Below are positions 1 to 10,326 of a stretch of 64,000 bases of DNA, one piece after another; position 1 is the first letter of the stretch, and each line of letters starts with the position of its first letter. The DNA is taken from assembly GCA_023548195.1 (NCBI GenBank), contig JAJHZJ010000061.1:1404771-1468770 (forward strand), in the 5' to 3' direction. The notes beneath the pieces are model-generated. The model was not told where the DNA came from. It saw only the letters and a list, made by a program, of their open reading frames with translations, and did no database searches. The stretch comes from Bettongia penicillata ogilbyi (Eukaryota > Chordata > Mammalia > Diprotodontia > Potoroidae). A program made the translations under genes and the position numbers.

Positions 1-2185
1 TACTTCTACTCATTACCTTGCTCTCCTATTACTTAACCTAACCGCCCGCAACAATTCCTCTCTTATCCTCCCATTCCCATAAATCTAAACACCATTTTAT
101 ATGCTCCTTTGACCTATTACCTTGCCCTCCCCAAGATCCCTCTCTTTTCCTCCCATTCCCATCTACTATAAACATAAATCTAAACATCCTTCTATATCCT
201 CCTTTAAACTATTCTCTCCCCCTCCCCTCTAAAGATCTCTCCCTTATCCTCCCCACCACCACTTAGCATTTTATTTCTCTCTAAATTTAAAAGACTTTTA
301 TACTCTTCTAGATGTATATATATCATTCCCTCTTGAATCCATTCCCAATGAAAGTTGATTTCCACAATGAACAGCTCTCCTCCCCATCTAATTCCTCTGT
401 ATCTGTTCTTCCTCTTGTACCTCATTTGTATAAGATAATTACTCTTTCTAGCTGTCCCTGAATGGTTTTACTTTTTGAAATTATATCATGCTTAGGTCTA
501 CCCCCAATTTTTCTTAGGAACTACTACCCAGTTACTAATAACAATCTTAGACATAGGTTTTATATTTTACATATATAAAAATTATTGAGTCCCTTATAAT
601 TGGTCTTTGGTATGTACCTTATATTTCTTTTGGCTCTTTTATGTCAAATTTTCTATTAAGTTCAGGTTTTGTTCTGTTTTGTTTTTTTTAACAAAGTTCT
701 GAAAGTCTGACAGTTCATTAAATGTCCATTTTCTTTTCCACCCAGGTTTATGTTTAGCTTTGCTGGGTATGGCATTTTCGGCCACAACCCCAGCTCCTTT
801 GTTTTTCCATATATAGTGTTCCAAGACTGATGGTCTTTTAGTGTTGTCACTGCTAGGTATTCTGTGTTTCTAACTGTGGCACTACCATATCTAAATTGTT
901 TTTTTTCTTGTTGCTTGTTGTATTTTACCCTTGAGTTGGGAGTTTTGGAATTTGACATAATATTCCTGTGAGTTTTCCTTGTAGGATCTCTTTCAGGTGG
1001 TGATCTGTGGATTTTTTCTATTTCTGCTTTTCCCTCTTGTTCTTCAGGATAATTTTCTTGTTTCTTGTATTATCGTATCAAGATTCTTTTTCTGATCATA
1101 GCTTTCAGGTAGTCCAGTTAGTCTTACCTTTTCTCTTCTTGATCTGTTCTCCAGATCAGTTGTTTTTCTTTTGAGATGTTTCACATTCTTTACTATTTTT
1201 TCCTTCTTTGTGTTTTGTTTTATTATTTCTCAATCTCTTATAACTTCCCTGCCTTTCCCTTGCCCAATTTTGATTTGAAAGGAGTCATTTTCTTCCTTAA
1301 AATTCTGGATCTTTTCTGATTGATTGACTTTTTTTTTCATAATCTCCTTGTTTTTCTTGGGTGGTTCTTATTTTTTTTTAAGTTTCTCTTCAGTCTCTCT
1401 CATTTGATTTCTAAAGTCTTTAAAATTCTTTCATGAATTCTTTTTGGGCAGGTGACCATTTGACATTACTCTTTGGGGCAGAAGAGGGTTTCTTGGCTTC
1501 ACTATCTTCCTTTGAAGACAAACCCCAGTCTTCTCAATTCCCATAGTAAATCTATGGTTGGAATCTTTTTCCTTTGCTCCTTTATAATAGCTTAATTTTT
1601 GTAATCACCTCTAGTCATGAGATATGGGGGGGATGCGTTTGGCCCCAAATCCTCCTTCAGTTTTCCTCTCTGACCTTGAACTCAAACCAAGACCTCCAGC
1701 CTCCTGTAAATACCCACAGGCAGTGGTGTTACTGCCTCACTTCTTCTGTACGTACCAGGCAGGTGCTGGATAGATCCTTCTTGCCCTTGGTTGTATCTCC
1801 ACAGCATAGCTGGGTCCAGCAGTCCTTGTCAGCAGAGGTTCCCTTGATCTTCCCTGGCTCAGAAGCTCAACTTCTCTCACTATCCTAGGAGGGGGCAGTT
1901 TTTGTGGCTGAGGACAAGGCAGCCTCCCAACCCAGCTAATCCCTGGGCTTGCTGTTTGTTATTTAAGTGGTCCTTAGCCTAGAGGTTTTTACTTTTCACT
2001 GAGACCAAACCTGTTTGGGACTTCACATCTTTTCACATTATCCCAGGAGGACCTCTGTTTTGCCCCTTCTCTTATTTATTTTTACAATTCTATGTTTGCC
2101 CTGAGGACACTCTTTTATCTGTTTTTGTGGAGGAAAATCTTGAGAGTTTGGGGTTTTCTGACCTTCTCTGCCATCTTCCCAGAAT
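1..2185 (-). mobile_element. Old LINE-1/HAL1 5' half, minus strand, cut by window start
   Basis: Reading the minus strand, the element starts near 2185 with GGGAAGATGGCAGAGAAGG, the usual type of marsupial L1 5' end. It continues with a 5' UTR (about 1480-2185), a decayed ORF1 (about 660-1470) and a purine-rich spacer or 3' region (1-660). The ORF1 remnant keeps C-terminal-domain features such as the Y-P-A-K-L motif near 745 but has many stops and frameshifts. Positions 55-280 contain about two degenerate ~90-bp repeats of the pyrimidine-rich spacer. Whether it is full L1 or ORF2-less HAL1 cannot be told because its 3' end is outside the window. Confidence 0.75.
660..1470 (-). pseudogene. Decayed LINE-1/HAL1 ORF1
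   Basis: This is a remnant of the L1 ORF1 RNA-binding protein on the minus strand. The longest surviving frame, 662-958, reads through a degenerate C-terminal domain. Further 3' along the plus strand, matches to the RRM and coiled-coil parts of the intact ORF1 at 10327-11427 continue in shifting frames. It is not functional. Confidence 0.7.
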
Positions 2186-2194
2186 TCTCTCCCA

Positions 2195-3365
2195 TATCTA
2201 AATTCTTAAAAGAAAAGTTAAATGATTTTCAGGGGAAAATAGTAAAATTATAATAGTGTGGACCTCACTTTATCCCTCTTGTACCTAGATAAAACCAGGC
2301 ATAGAAAAGAGCTCAATTAAGGAGATGAATACAATCTTAGAAAAGTTAAACATGATAGAACTCTGTTGAATGGGAATGCAAAGAGTATACCTATTCTCAG
2401 CACAGAAAGTGACCATGAATTAAGGCATAAAACCTCTGTAAACAAATGCAGAAAACATATTAAATATATCTTCTAACTTTAATGAAATAAAAACATTAAA
2501 TGAAAGGCATTGAAACATTAAAAATTAGTTGAAAACCAAATAACTTAGGATGGCTAGATGACAGAACAAATCATAGAAACCCAGTAATTGCATTAAAGAT
2601 AGTAATAACAATAAGACAACATACGAAAATTCTTGAGATACAGTCAAAGAAGTACTTAGGGGAAAATCTATATCTCTGAACACATCGATAAAAGAGAGAA
2701 AGAAAGAGCAGAGTAATGAATTCAGCATGCATCATTAAAAAATTAGAAGACAAATTATAAAAAATCTCAAAGCACCAAAATAGAAATCTTGAAAATCAAA
2801 GGAGAGAGTAATAAAATTAAAAGTAAAACAAAAAAACTACTATTGAACTAATAAAACTAGGACCTATTTTTAAAGAATCAATAAAATAGATAAGCTGTTG
2901 AGTAATCTGATTTTTAAAAAAAGAAAGAACAAAGATATTACCAGATACCACAAATGAAAAAGATAAATTCATAACCAATGAGGAAAAAATAAAGGCAATT
3001 TTAGGATTATTTTGGTCTAGTGATATGTCAACAAGATCTTAATGAGATGGATGAATATTTGCAAAAATACTGATTGTCCAGATTAATAGAATAAGAAATG
3101 TAATTCTTAAATCTAGCTGAGAAAAAGAAATTTAATCAGCCATAAATGAATTCTTTAATAAAAAATTCCAGGACATGATAAATTTATAGGCAAATTATGT
3201 CAAATATTTAAAGAACAGTCGATCCCTAGTATTATATAAACTGTTTGAAAAAAATGGGTAAATGAATTCTACCAAATTCCTTTACACAAATATGACCTTG
3301 ATACCTAAACCAGGGAGAGTCAAAACAGAGAAATAAAATAGAGAAATAAAAATTCTACTGTCCAG
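2195..3365 (+). mobile_element. L1 ORF2 remnant, plus strand
   Basis: Degenerate plus-strand sequence following the L1 ORF2 order from after the endonuclease into the first reverse transcriptase blocks (3070-3340 resembles the stretch before the RT palm). It is A-rich with many stops. The opposite orientation to 1-2185 shows a separate insertion or an inversion. Confidence 0.65.
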
Positions 3366-3759
3366 AGACAATAGAAGGATTGGGATAACAGGTCAGAATG
3401 GTTATAGGTAACCCTTTGCTGGCACTAAATAAAGGACTAGGCTTTGTCTGGCAACTCTATTGTCTATTTCCTAAATCCCCACCACAGCTGCAGGGTAGAG
3501 AGGAGTACTTGCAACAGACCAGGGACCCTACCTAGGTAATGACCAGAAAACAGACTAGGAGAAGAAACCATGCCTGTCCCTGGATCACAGCACCATGGAA
3601 GCCCTAAAATCTTACGGATTACAGAACTAGCTGTGAAACAACAGGGCTTCAATGTCTGAAACTTGGGACAGTACTGCTTACCACCCCCACCCCCTGGATG
3701 GTGAGCAGAACCCAAATCTAACATCAAATTAAGTTAAAAGTCAAGAGGTAGGCTGGAAA

Positions 3760-4740
3760 AAAATGAGAAAACTGCAAAAAAAAATATGTACCTGACCTTA
3801 AACACTTCTATGGAGATAGTAAATTAAGGACACAAACTCAAAAGAAGATGATGTGAAAATATCTACAAGCAAAGCCTCAAATTAAAGTGAACTTTGGACA
3901 CAAACACAAGAAGAATTCCTGGAAGAACCAAAAAAAGATTTTTAAAACTGCACAAAAAATTTTTTAATCAGTTAAGGGTAGTAGAGGAAAAAATGGAGAA
4001 AGGAATGACAGCAACACAAGAAAATTATGAAAAGAGAATTAATAGCATTGCAAAAGAGGCACAATAAAACCTGAAGAAAACACCTTAAAAATGAATTGTC
4101 TAAATGGCAAGTTCAGAATAAGATTCAGAATAAGAGGTACAAAAATAGGATTTGTCTAGTGGAAGCTAATGAATCCATGAGACATCAGGAAACAATAAGA
4201 CAAAAGTCAAAAGAATAAAAACAGAGAAGAAAATGTGAAATATCTAATCAGAAAAACAACTGACCTGGAAAACAAGTTAAAGACAAATTATTTGAGAATT
4301 ATTTGGACTACCTGAAAGCCATGATCAAGAAAGAACCTCCACTAATTCAAGAAATTAACAAAGAAAATTGGCACAGTACTTTACAACAAGACAACAAAAT
4401 AGAAATTGAAAAAAAAAATTACCTCCTGAGAAAGATCCCAAAATGAAAAATCTCAGGAATATTATAACTAAATTTTAGAGCTCCAGGTCAAAGAGAAATT
4501 ATAGTCAGAAAGAAACAATTAAAATACTGTGGAGCCACAATAAGGAATCACATAAGATACAGCAGCTTCAACAATAAAGAGAGTGAGGGCTTGGAATATG
4601 GGTTTCCAGAAGGTAAAGAAGCTAGGATTACAACCCAGAATAATCTACCCAACAAAAACTGAGTATAATCCTTTGGAGAGAAAATGGAAGTATTGAATTT
4701 TCAAGTATTGCTAGTTAAACGTACCAGAACAGAATAGAAT
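3760..4740 (+). pseudogene. Decayed L1 ORF1
   Basis: Plus-strand ORF1 remnant with coiled-coil-like Lys/Glu-rich sequence and then the RRM and C-terminal blocks in the same order as the intact copy at 10327-11427. Numerous stops and frameshifts are present. Confidence 0.65.
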
Positions 4741-5116
4741 ATTTGACATTCAATCAGAAGATTTAAGAGAAGCATAAAAAAGGAAACATGAAAGAGAAAT
4801 CTAATAAGGTTAAACTGTTTATATTCCCATCTGGGTAGATGATACATACAGCCTCTAATAACTTTGTCGTTATTAAGGTAGTTAATAGTCTACAGAGAGG
4901 GCATAAGTGGTAAATAGATTGTATGGGGATGATCTAAAAAAAAAGAATGGGTAAAAAAGAAGGATGAAGTGGAGAAAGGGGAAAGGAAAGGAGGAGTGGG
5001 GAAATCGTCTAATATAAAAGAGGTGCACAAGAAAGAGATTTTATAATGGAAGGGAAAATAGGGGGTTGGCAACATTTGAACCTCACTCTTCATCTGAATT
5101 AGTTCAAATGAGAAAA

Positions 5117-5164
5117 GATATAGATAGACAGATATAGGTAATCTATATCTGTCTGTCTATCTAT
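5117..5164. repeat. Near-perfect inverted repeat (hairpin)
   Basis: A left arm at 5117-5137 pairs with 5143-5164 across a 5-nt loop with few mismatches. The arms are built from GATA/TATC and AGAC/GTCT units. It sits where younger HAL1 copies carry a CA/TG-rich microsatellite. Confidence 0.7.
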
Positions 5165-5531
5165 GTACACACACAGCCTTAGTTGGGTACAGAAATATGT
5201 CTTAATGGAGAAATGGGAAGGAAAGGGCTAAGAGAAAAGGGAAGAGATGAGAAGAGGGAGGACAGATTAAGGGAGGCAGCTGTGAGAAGCAAAAATATAC
5301 TTTTGAGGAGGGACTGGGTAAAAAGAGAACAATTAAAAGAAGAAAATATGATGGAATTAAATACACAGTAATTGTGATTGTCAATGTTAATGGAATGAAT
5401 TCACCCATAAAATAGAAGAAGATAGCAGAAAGGATTAGAAACCAGAATCCATCAATATGTTGTTTATAAAAAAATACACTTGAAACAGCAAGACACAAAC
5501 AGGGTTAAAATAATAGACTGGAGCAGACAAT

Positions 5532-5723
5532 ATGAAATATCTTATTGGAAAAATCACCTACCTGGAAAATAGATTCAGGAGAGACACTTTTAAAATTATT
5601 GGTTTAACTGAAAACCATGATCAGAAAAAGAACCTAGACATCATATTTCGAGAAATTACCAAGGAAAACTGCCCTGATAGTCTAGAACCAGAGGGCAAAA
5701 TAGAAATTGAAAGAATCCACTGA
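5532..5723 (+). pseudogene. Isolated L1 ORF1 RRM fragment between ORF2 segments
   Basis: An open 63-codon stretch corresponds to residues about 184-246 of the 366-residue ORF1 at 10327-11427. It contains L-E-N-R-F-R-R-D, the H-D-Q-K-K block, E-N-C-P-D-S and I-E-R-I-H. It is flanked on both sides by ORF2-type sequence. Confidence 0.8.
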
Positions 5724-6199
5724 AGGAAATGGAGAAAAATTTACAAAAATACAGACTGCCCAGATTAATAGAAGAGGAAATAGAATACTAAATACTATGT
5801 TAGCAGAAGAAATTGAACAAGCTTTTGAAATAGAACAAAGAAATTGAATGAGCTCCCTAAGAAAAAATCCACAGGATCAGATGGCTTTATAAGTGAATTC
5901 TACCAAACATTTAAGAAACAGATTCAAAACTATATTAACTATTTGTGAAAATTGGTAAGCAAATCCTACCAAATTACTTTCATGACAAAAAATATAGTTT
6001 TGATACCTAAACTAGGGAGAACAAAAAAGAAAGAAAACTATAGCCTTATTTCCTTAATGAATATCAGTGCAGAAATTTTAAATACAGTACTAGCAAAGAA
6101 ATTGTATCAATACAGACATAGATTATTTTATTGCGCTTCACTTTAATGTACTTCTCAGATACAACTTTTTTTTTTTTTTTTTTTTACAAATTGAAAGTT

Positions 6200-6487
6200 T
6201 CATTAGCAAGTACCTTAGCACACCCAGGATGGCCTGCTAGCACAGGTTCTTTGATCTGCTTTATAAAGGAAAGACAGCTTCAAAGGGGTTAACAATCCTT
6301 TAATTAAACATATATGTCATTCACTAGTTCAAGGGGAAGGTCAACACCCTGAATGTGGAGAAAATACAAGTAGAGAAATTAGCACAAAGATCAACAGACA
6401 GGGCTCCAACTGTCTGACAAAATAATACAACCACCTACATACACTACCAAATGGGTAAGCACTAACATCATCTGTTGTTGGGGTAGT

Positions 6488-6535
<48 letters not shown>

Positions 6536-6663
6536 AACCTAGGTAACTCAGGACAGCTGTGAACTACCAGGGTTCAGAGGAGATTGATCCTTCAGGTCTT
6601 TTCAATGAACCTGGGAAACTGAACTCCAAAAAGAAAACCACAAAAATCCCAATTTTCTTGTTC
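6200..6663. mobile_element. Unclassified insertion within the Tigger element
   Basis: Tigger sequence breaks off after the AAATTGAAAGTT stretch (to about 6199) and resumes at about 6671. The roughly 465 bp between is unrelated to Tigger and includes a long TG run. Short similar sequence (ACAAA and AGTT) on both sides may be a worn target duplication. I do not recognise the family. Confidence 0.55.
6490..6533. repeat. (TG)n microsatellite
   Basis: About 22 uninterrupted TG units. Confidence 0.98.
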
Positions 6664-6781
6664 TTACAAAAGTTCATGGTAACTGCATTGAATAAGTCTA
6701 TCAGCACCATTTTTCTAACAGCTTGTGCTCACATTGTGTCTCTGGGTTACATTTTGTTAATTCTCACAATATTTAGAACTA

Positions 6782-6782
<1 letters not shown>

Positions 6783-6835
<53 letters not shown>
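6783..6835. repeat. (ATT)n microsatellite inside Tigger
   Basis: About 17 ATT units at the place where Tigger1 normally has a short ATTATTAT run, so the element seeded the microsatellite. Confidence 0.97.
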
Positions 6836-6839
<4 letters not shown>

Positions 6840-7456
6840 GTTATGGTGATCTGTGACCAGTGATCTTTGATTCTTTGATGTTACTATAGTAATTCTTTTG
6901 AGACACCACACATCCTACAGCACACCCATTTAAGACAGCAAACTTAATATATATGTGTGTTCTGACTGCTCTACCAACTGGACATTCCCCATCTCACCCC
7001 CTCTTCTTGGGTCTTCCTGTTTCCTAACATTGAAATTAGGCCAGTCAATAAACCTACAATGGCTTCTATGTGTTCAAGTGAACAGAAGAGTCAATCGATG
7101 GAGCAAACTTCATTGTTGTCTTATTTTAAGAAATTGCCACAGCCACTCCAACCTTCAGGAACAACCACCACACTCATTCAGTCAGCAGTCAACAACGTTA
7201 AGGCAAGACCCTCCACAGCAAAAAGACTGTAACTCACTGAAGGCTCAGATGATGGTTAGCATTTCTTTTTTTAGCAATAAAGTATTGTTAATTAAGGTAT
7301 GTTCATTTTTTTTTAGACATAATACTCTTGCACACTTAGTAGACTACAGTATATTGTAAACAACTTTTCTATCCACTGGAAAAACCAAAAAAGTTGTGTT
7401 ACTCACTTTAGGTGGTCTGAAACCAAATCTGCAGTATCTTGAAGATATGCTTTGTA

Positions 7457-7797
7457 TATCACAAAGATTATATACATCATAATTAGTTGGGATATTTATA
7501 CCAGGAAGGCAGGTCTGGTTCGATATTAGAAAAACTATAAGTATAACTAACCATATCAATAACAAAAAGAACAAAATCATATGATTATTATTAATAGATG
7601 CAGAAAAGATTTTTACAAAATACAACACAACTTTTAAAAACACTAGAAAGTACAGGAATGGAACTTTTCTTAAAATGATAGGTGGTATATATCTAATCCA
7701 AGAGCAATCAGTCAGAACCCTTTTCAGTAAAATAAAGAGTGGAACAAAAATATCCATTATCATCATCATCATCACAATTTAATATTGTACTAGAAGC
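7457..7797 (+). mobile_element. L1 ORF2 reverse transcriptase segment (continues from 6110)
   Basis: Plus-strand L1 ORF2 around the RT palm region, degenerate. It joins seamlessly to 6110 when the Tigger element and one TA are removed. It is interrupted at about 7798 by an L1 3'-end insertion and resumes at about 8396. Confidence 0.75.
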
Positions 7798-8395
7798 ACT
7801 AGCTATGCAGGTCTTTTTGTGGTGGCAAAGAATTGGAAATTGAGAGGATACCCATCAACTGGGGAATGACTGAACAAGTTGTGGTATATGAATGTAATGA
7901 ATGTATTGTGCTATAAGAAATGATGAGCAGGCAGACTTCAGAGAGACCTGGAAAGACTTATATGAACTGATGGTGAGCGAAAGAAGGAGAACCAGGAGAT
8001 CACTGCACAAAGTAACAGCCACATTGTGCAATGACCAACTTGGATAGACTTTGCTCTTCTCAGCAATGCAAGGACCTAAAACAACTCCTAACGACTTATA
8101 ATGGAAAATGCTATCCACATCCAGAGAAAGAATTGCGGAGTCTGAATGCAGATGGAAGCAGACTATTTGCTCCTTTTGTGATTGTTTTTTTTTTGTTTGT
8201 TTCTTCTTTCTTGTGGATCTTCTCATTGGTTCTAATTCTTCTTTACAATGTGACTAATGTGAAAATATATTTAATATGAATGCACAGCGCTTATATGAGA
8301 TTGCATACTGTCTTGGGGGGAGAAAATTTAAAGCTCAAAATCTTATGAAAGTGAAGGTTGAGAACTAAAAATAAGTAAATCTTTAAAAAAGAAAA
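7798..8395 (+). mobile_element. 5'-truncated L1 3' end nested in older L1
   Basis: Plus-strand L1 3' UTR sequence that ends in an A-rich tail (about 8368-8395). The same family of 3' end occurs in minus orientation at 46.17, 50.89 and 56.47 kb. Flanks share CTAGCTAT (about 7798 and about 8399), a probable short target duplication. The surrounding ORF2 is continuous without it. Confidence 0.7.
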
Positions 8396-9235
8396 CATGC
8401 TAGCTATAACAGTAAGTCAAGAAAAAGAAAGTGAAAGAATAAGAATAGACAGTGAGGAAAAAAGACCATGACTCTTTGAAGATGATATTACAGTATAGTT
8501 AGAGAACCAACTTTAAAAAATCGTTGAAACAATAACTTTAGCAAAATTGAAGGATATAAAGCGTGATCTCATAAGAGTTTCTGACCAAAGACAGAGAGGA
8601 TCACACAATGAATAATTTTGACTACATAAAATTTAAAAGTTTTTGCAAAACCATAACCAAAGCAGCCAAAATTAGAAAGAAAGCAGGAAACAGAGTGAGG
8701 GAAGGGAAGGAGGGATTTACAAGTTTCTTTGATAAAGGCTTCATTTCTTAAATATATGGGGAACTGAGGGAAATTACTGAACAAGTGGTAGTATATGATT
8801 GTGATGAAATACTGTTGTGCTATAAGAAATGATGAGCAGGATGGTTTCAGAAAAATCCAGAAAAATGTATTTGAACTGATTCAAAGTGAAGTGAGTAGAA
8901 CCTGGAGAACACTGTATACAGTAATAGAAATATTGTAACAATGATCAACTGAAAGACTTAGCTACTCTGATCAGTACAATGATCCATGATCATGCCAAAG
9001 GACTCATGATGACAAAGCTACCCATCGTCAAAGAGAGAACCAATGAACTCTGAGTGCATACTGAAGCATATTTTTTTCACTATTTTTCTTGCCTTGTCTA
9101 ACAAATATTTTGCAAGACTTCATATGTATAATATTTATCATATTGTTTGCCTTTGGAATGGATATGGAGGGCTTGGTGGAAGGAAGAGAATGTGGAACTC
9201 AAAATTTTAAAAATGAATGTTAAAAAAAGACAAGA
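8396..9235 (+). mobile_element. L1 ORF2 3' part and 3' UTR
   Basis: ORF2 sequence continues from 7797, skips part of the C-terminal region (internal deletion near 8562-8600), then runs into a 3' UTR ending with a G-G-A-A-C-T-C-A-A-A-type terminus (about 9195) and an A-rich tail near 9220-9232. This is the 3' end of the old plus-strand L1. Confidence 0.7.
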
Positions 9236-9292
9236 AAATTCATCTGGCTTAACACAAAAAAAGGACATGAACATCAAGAGAATAAATTTTTA
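9236..9292 (+). mobile_element. L1 ORF2 fragment, left half split by HAL1
   Basis: Plus-strand L1 ORF2 C-terminal sequence that continues at 12209-12815 once the HAL1 element is removed. Its last 13 bases (9280-9292) are the target duplication. Confidence 0.75.
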
Positions 9293-10326
9293 TTTTTTAT
9301 TTTGTTTTTATTTTTTTAATATTTATTTAACTTTTTACATTCATTTTCACAAAATTTTGGGTTCCAAATTTTCTCCCCTTTTATCCCCTCCCCCCACTCC
9401 AATACACCAAGCAACCTAATTTTCCCTATCACCAATCTGCCCTCTCTTCTGTCATCCCTCCCTTCTCTTGTCCCCATCTTCTCTTTTCTCCTGTAGGGCC
9501 AGATGACTTTCTATTCCTCATTAACTGTATGTCTTCTTTCCTAGTAGCAACAACAATACTAAACAGTTGTTCCTAAAACTTTTAGTTCCAAATTCTCCCC
9601 ATCCCTCCCTCCCCACCCATTCCCTTTGGGAAGGCAGGCAATTCAATATAGGCCCTATCTGTGTAGTTTTGCAAATGACTTCCATGATAGTCGTGTTCTG
9701 TAAGACTAACTGAATTACCCTTCATCCTATCCTGCCCCTCATTGTTTCTCTTCTGTCTTTTGATCCTGTCCCTCCCCAAGAGTGTTGACTTCAAATTGAT
9801 CCCTCCTCCCTTTGCCCCCCCATCCATCATCCTTCCCTTGCTTATCTCCTTCTCCCCCACTTTTCTATACTGTAAGATAGATTTTCATACCAAAATGAGT
9901 GTGCATTTTATTCCTTCCTTTAGTCAAATGTGATGAGGGTAAACTTCTTGGGTTTCTTTTTTCTCAGCTCTCCTCTTTTTCCCTCCACTAAAAAGTCTCC
10001 TACTTGCCTCTTAAATGACATATAATTACCCCATTCCATTTCACCCTCTTTCCTCCCACTACATTTCTCTCTCACCATTTACCTTAATTTCTTTTAAGAT
10101 ATGGTCCCATCCTATTCAATTCACTCTGTGCTCTCTGTCTCTGTATGTGCGTGCATGTGTGTATGTGTGTGTGCATGCATATGTGTACATGTGTGATCCC
10201 AACTACCCAGATACTGAAAAGTTTTAAGAGTTACAAATATTGTCTTTCCATGTAGGAATGTAAACAGTTCACTTTTGGTAAGTCCCTTATGACTTCTCTT
10301 TGCTGTTTACTTTTTCATGCTTCTTC

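Larger units (their letters stand above)
3380..6112 (+). mobile_element. Old L1, plus strand, with rearranged ORF1/ORF2 order
   Basis: L1 5' UTR-like sequence (3380-3750) is followed by a decayed ORF1 (about 3760-4740), a purine-rich spacer (4740-5355), the start of ORF2 endonuclease (5360-5515), a second ORF1 RRM fragment (5520-5725) and ORF2 reverse transcriptase (5730-6112). The RT part is split by the Tigger element and resumes at 7457. The order ORF2 - ORF1 - ORF2 is not normal and implies a second L1 fragment or recombination at about 5520. Confidence 0.7.
6113..7454 (+). mobile_element. Tigger1-like non-autonomous DNA transposon
   Basis: A TcMar-Tigger family element. The left end, CAGACATAGATTATTTTATT, matches the Tigger1 terminus as I recall it, and the right end (to 7454, ...GATATGCTTTG) is its degenerate inverted repeat. 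TA dinucleotides at 6111-6112 and 7455-7456 are the expected target duplication, and L1 ORF2 resumes exactly after it. The 5' non-coding part runs to about 7080, then jumps to the transposase 3' end and 3' UTR, so almost all of the transposase is missing. An unrelated insertion (about 6200-6663) and an ATT microsatellite (6783-6835) lie inside. Confidence 0.88.
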
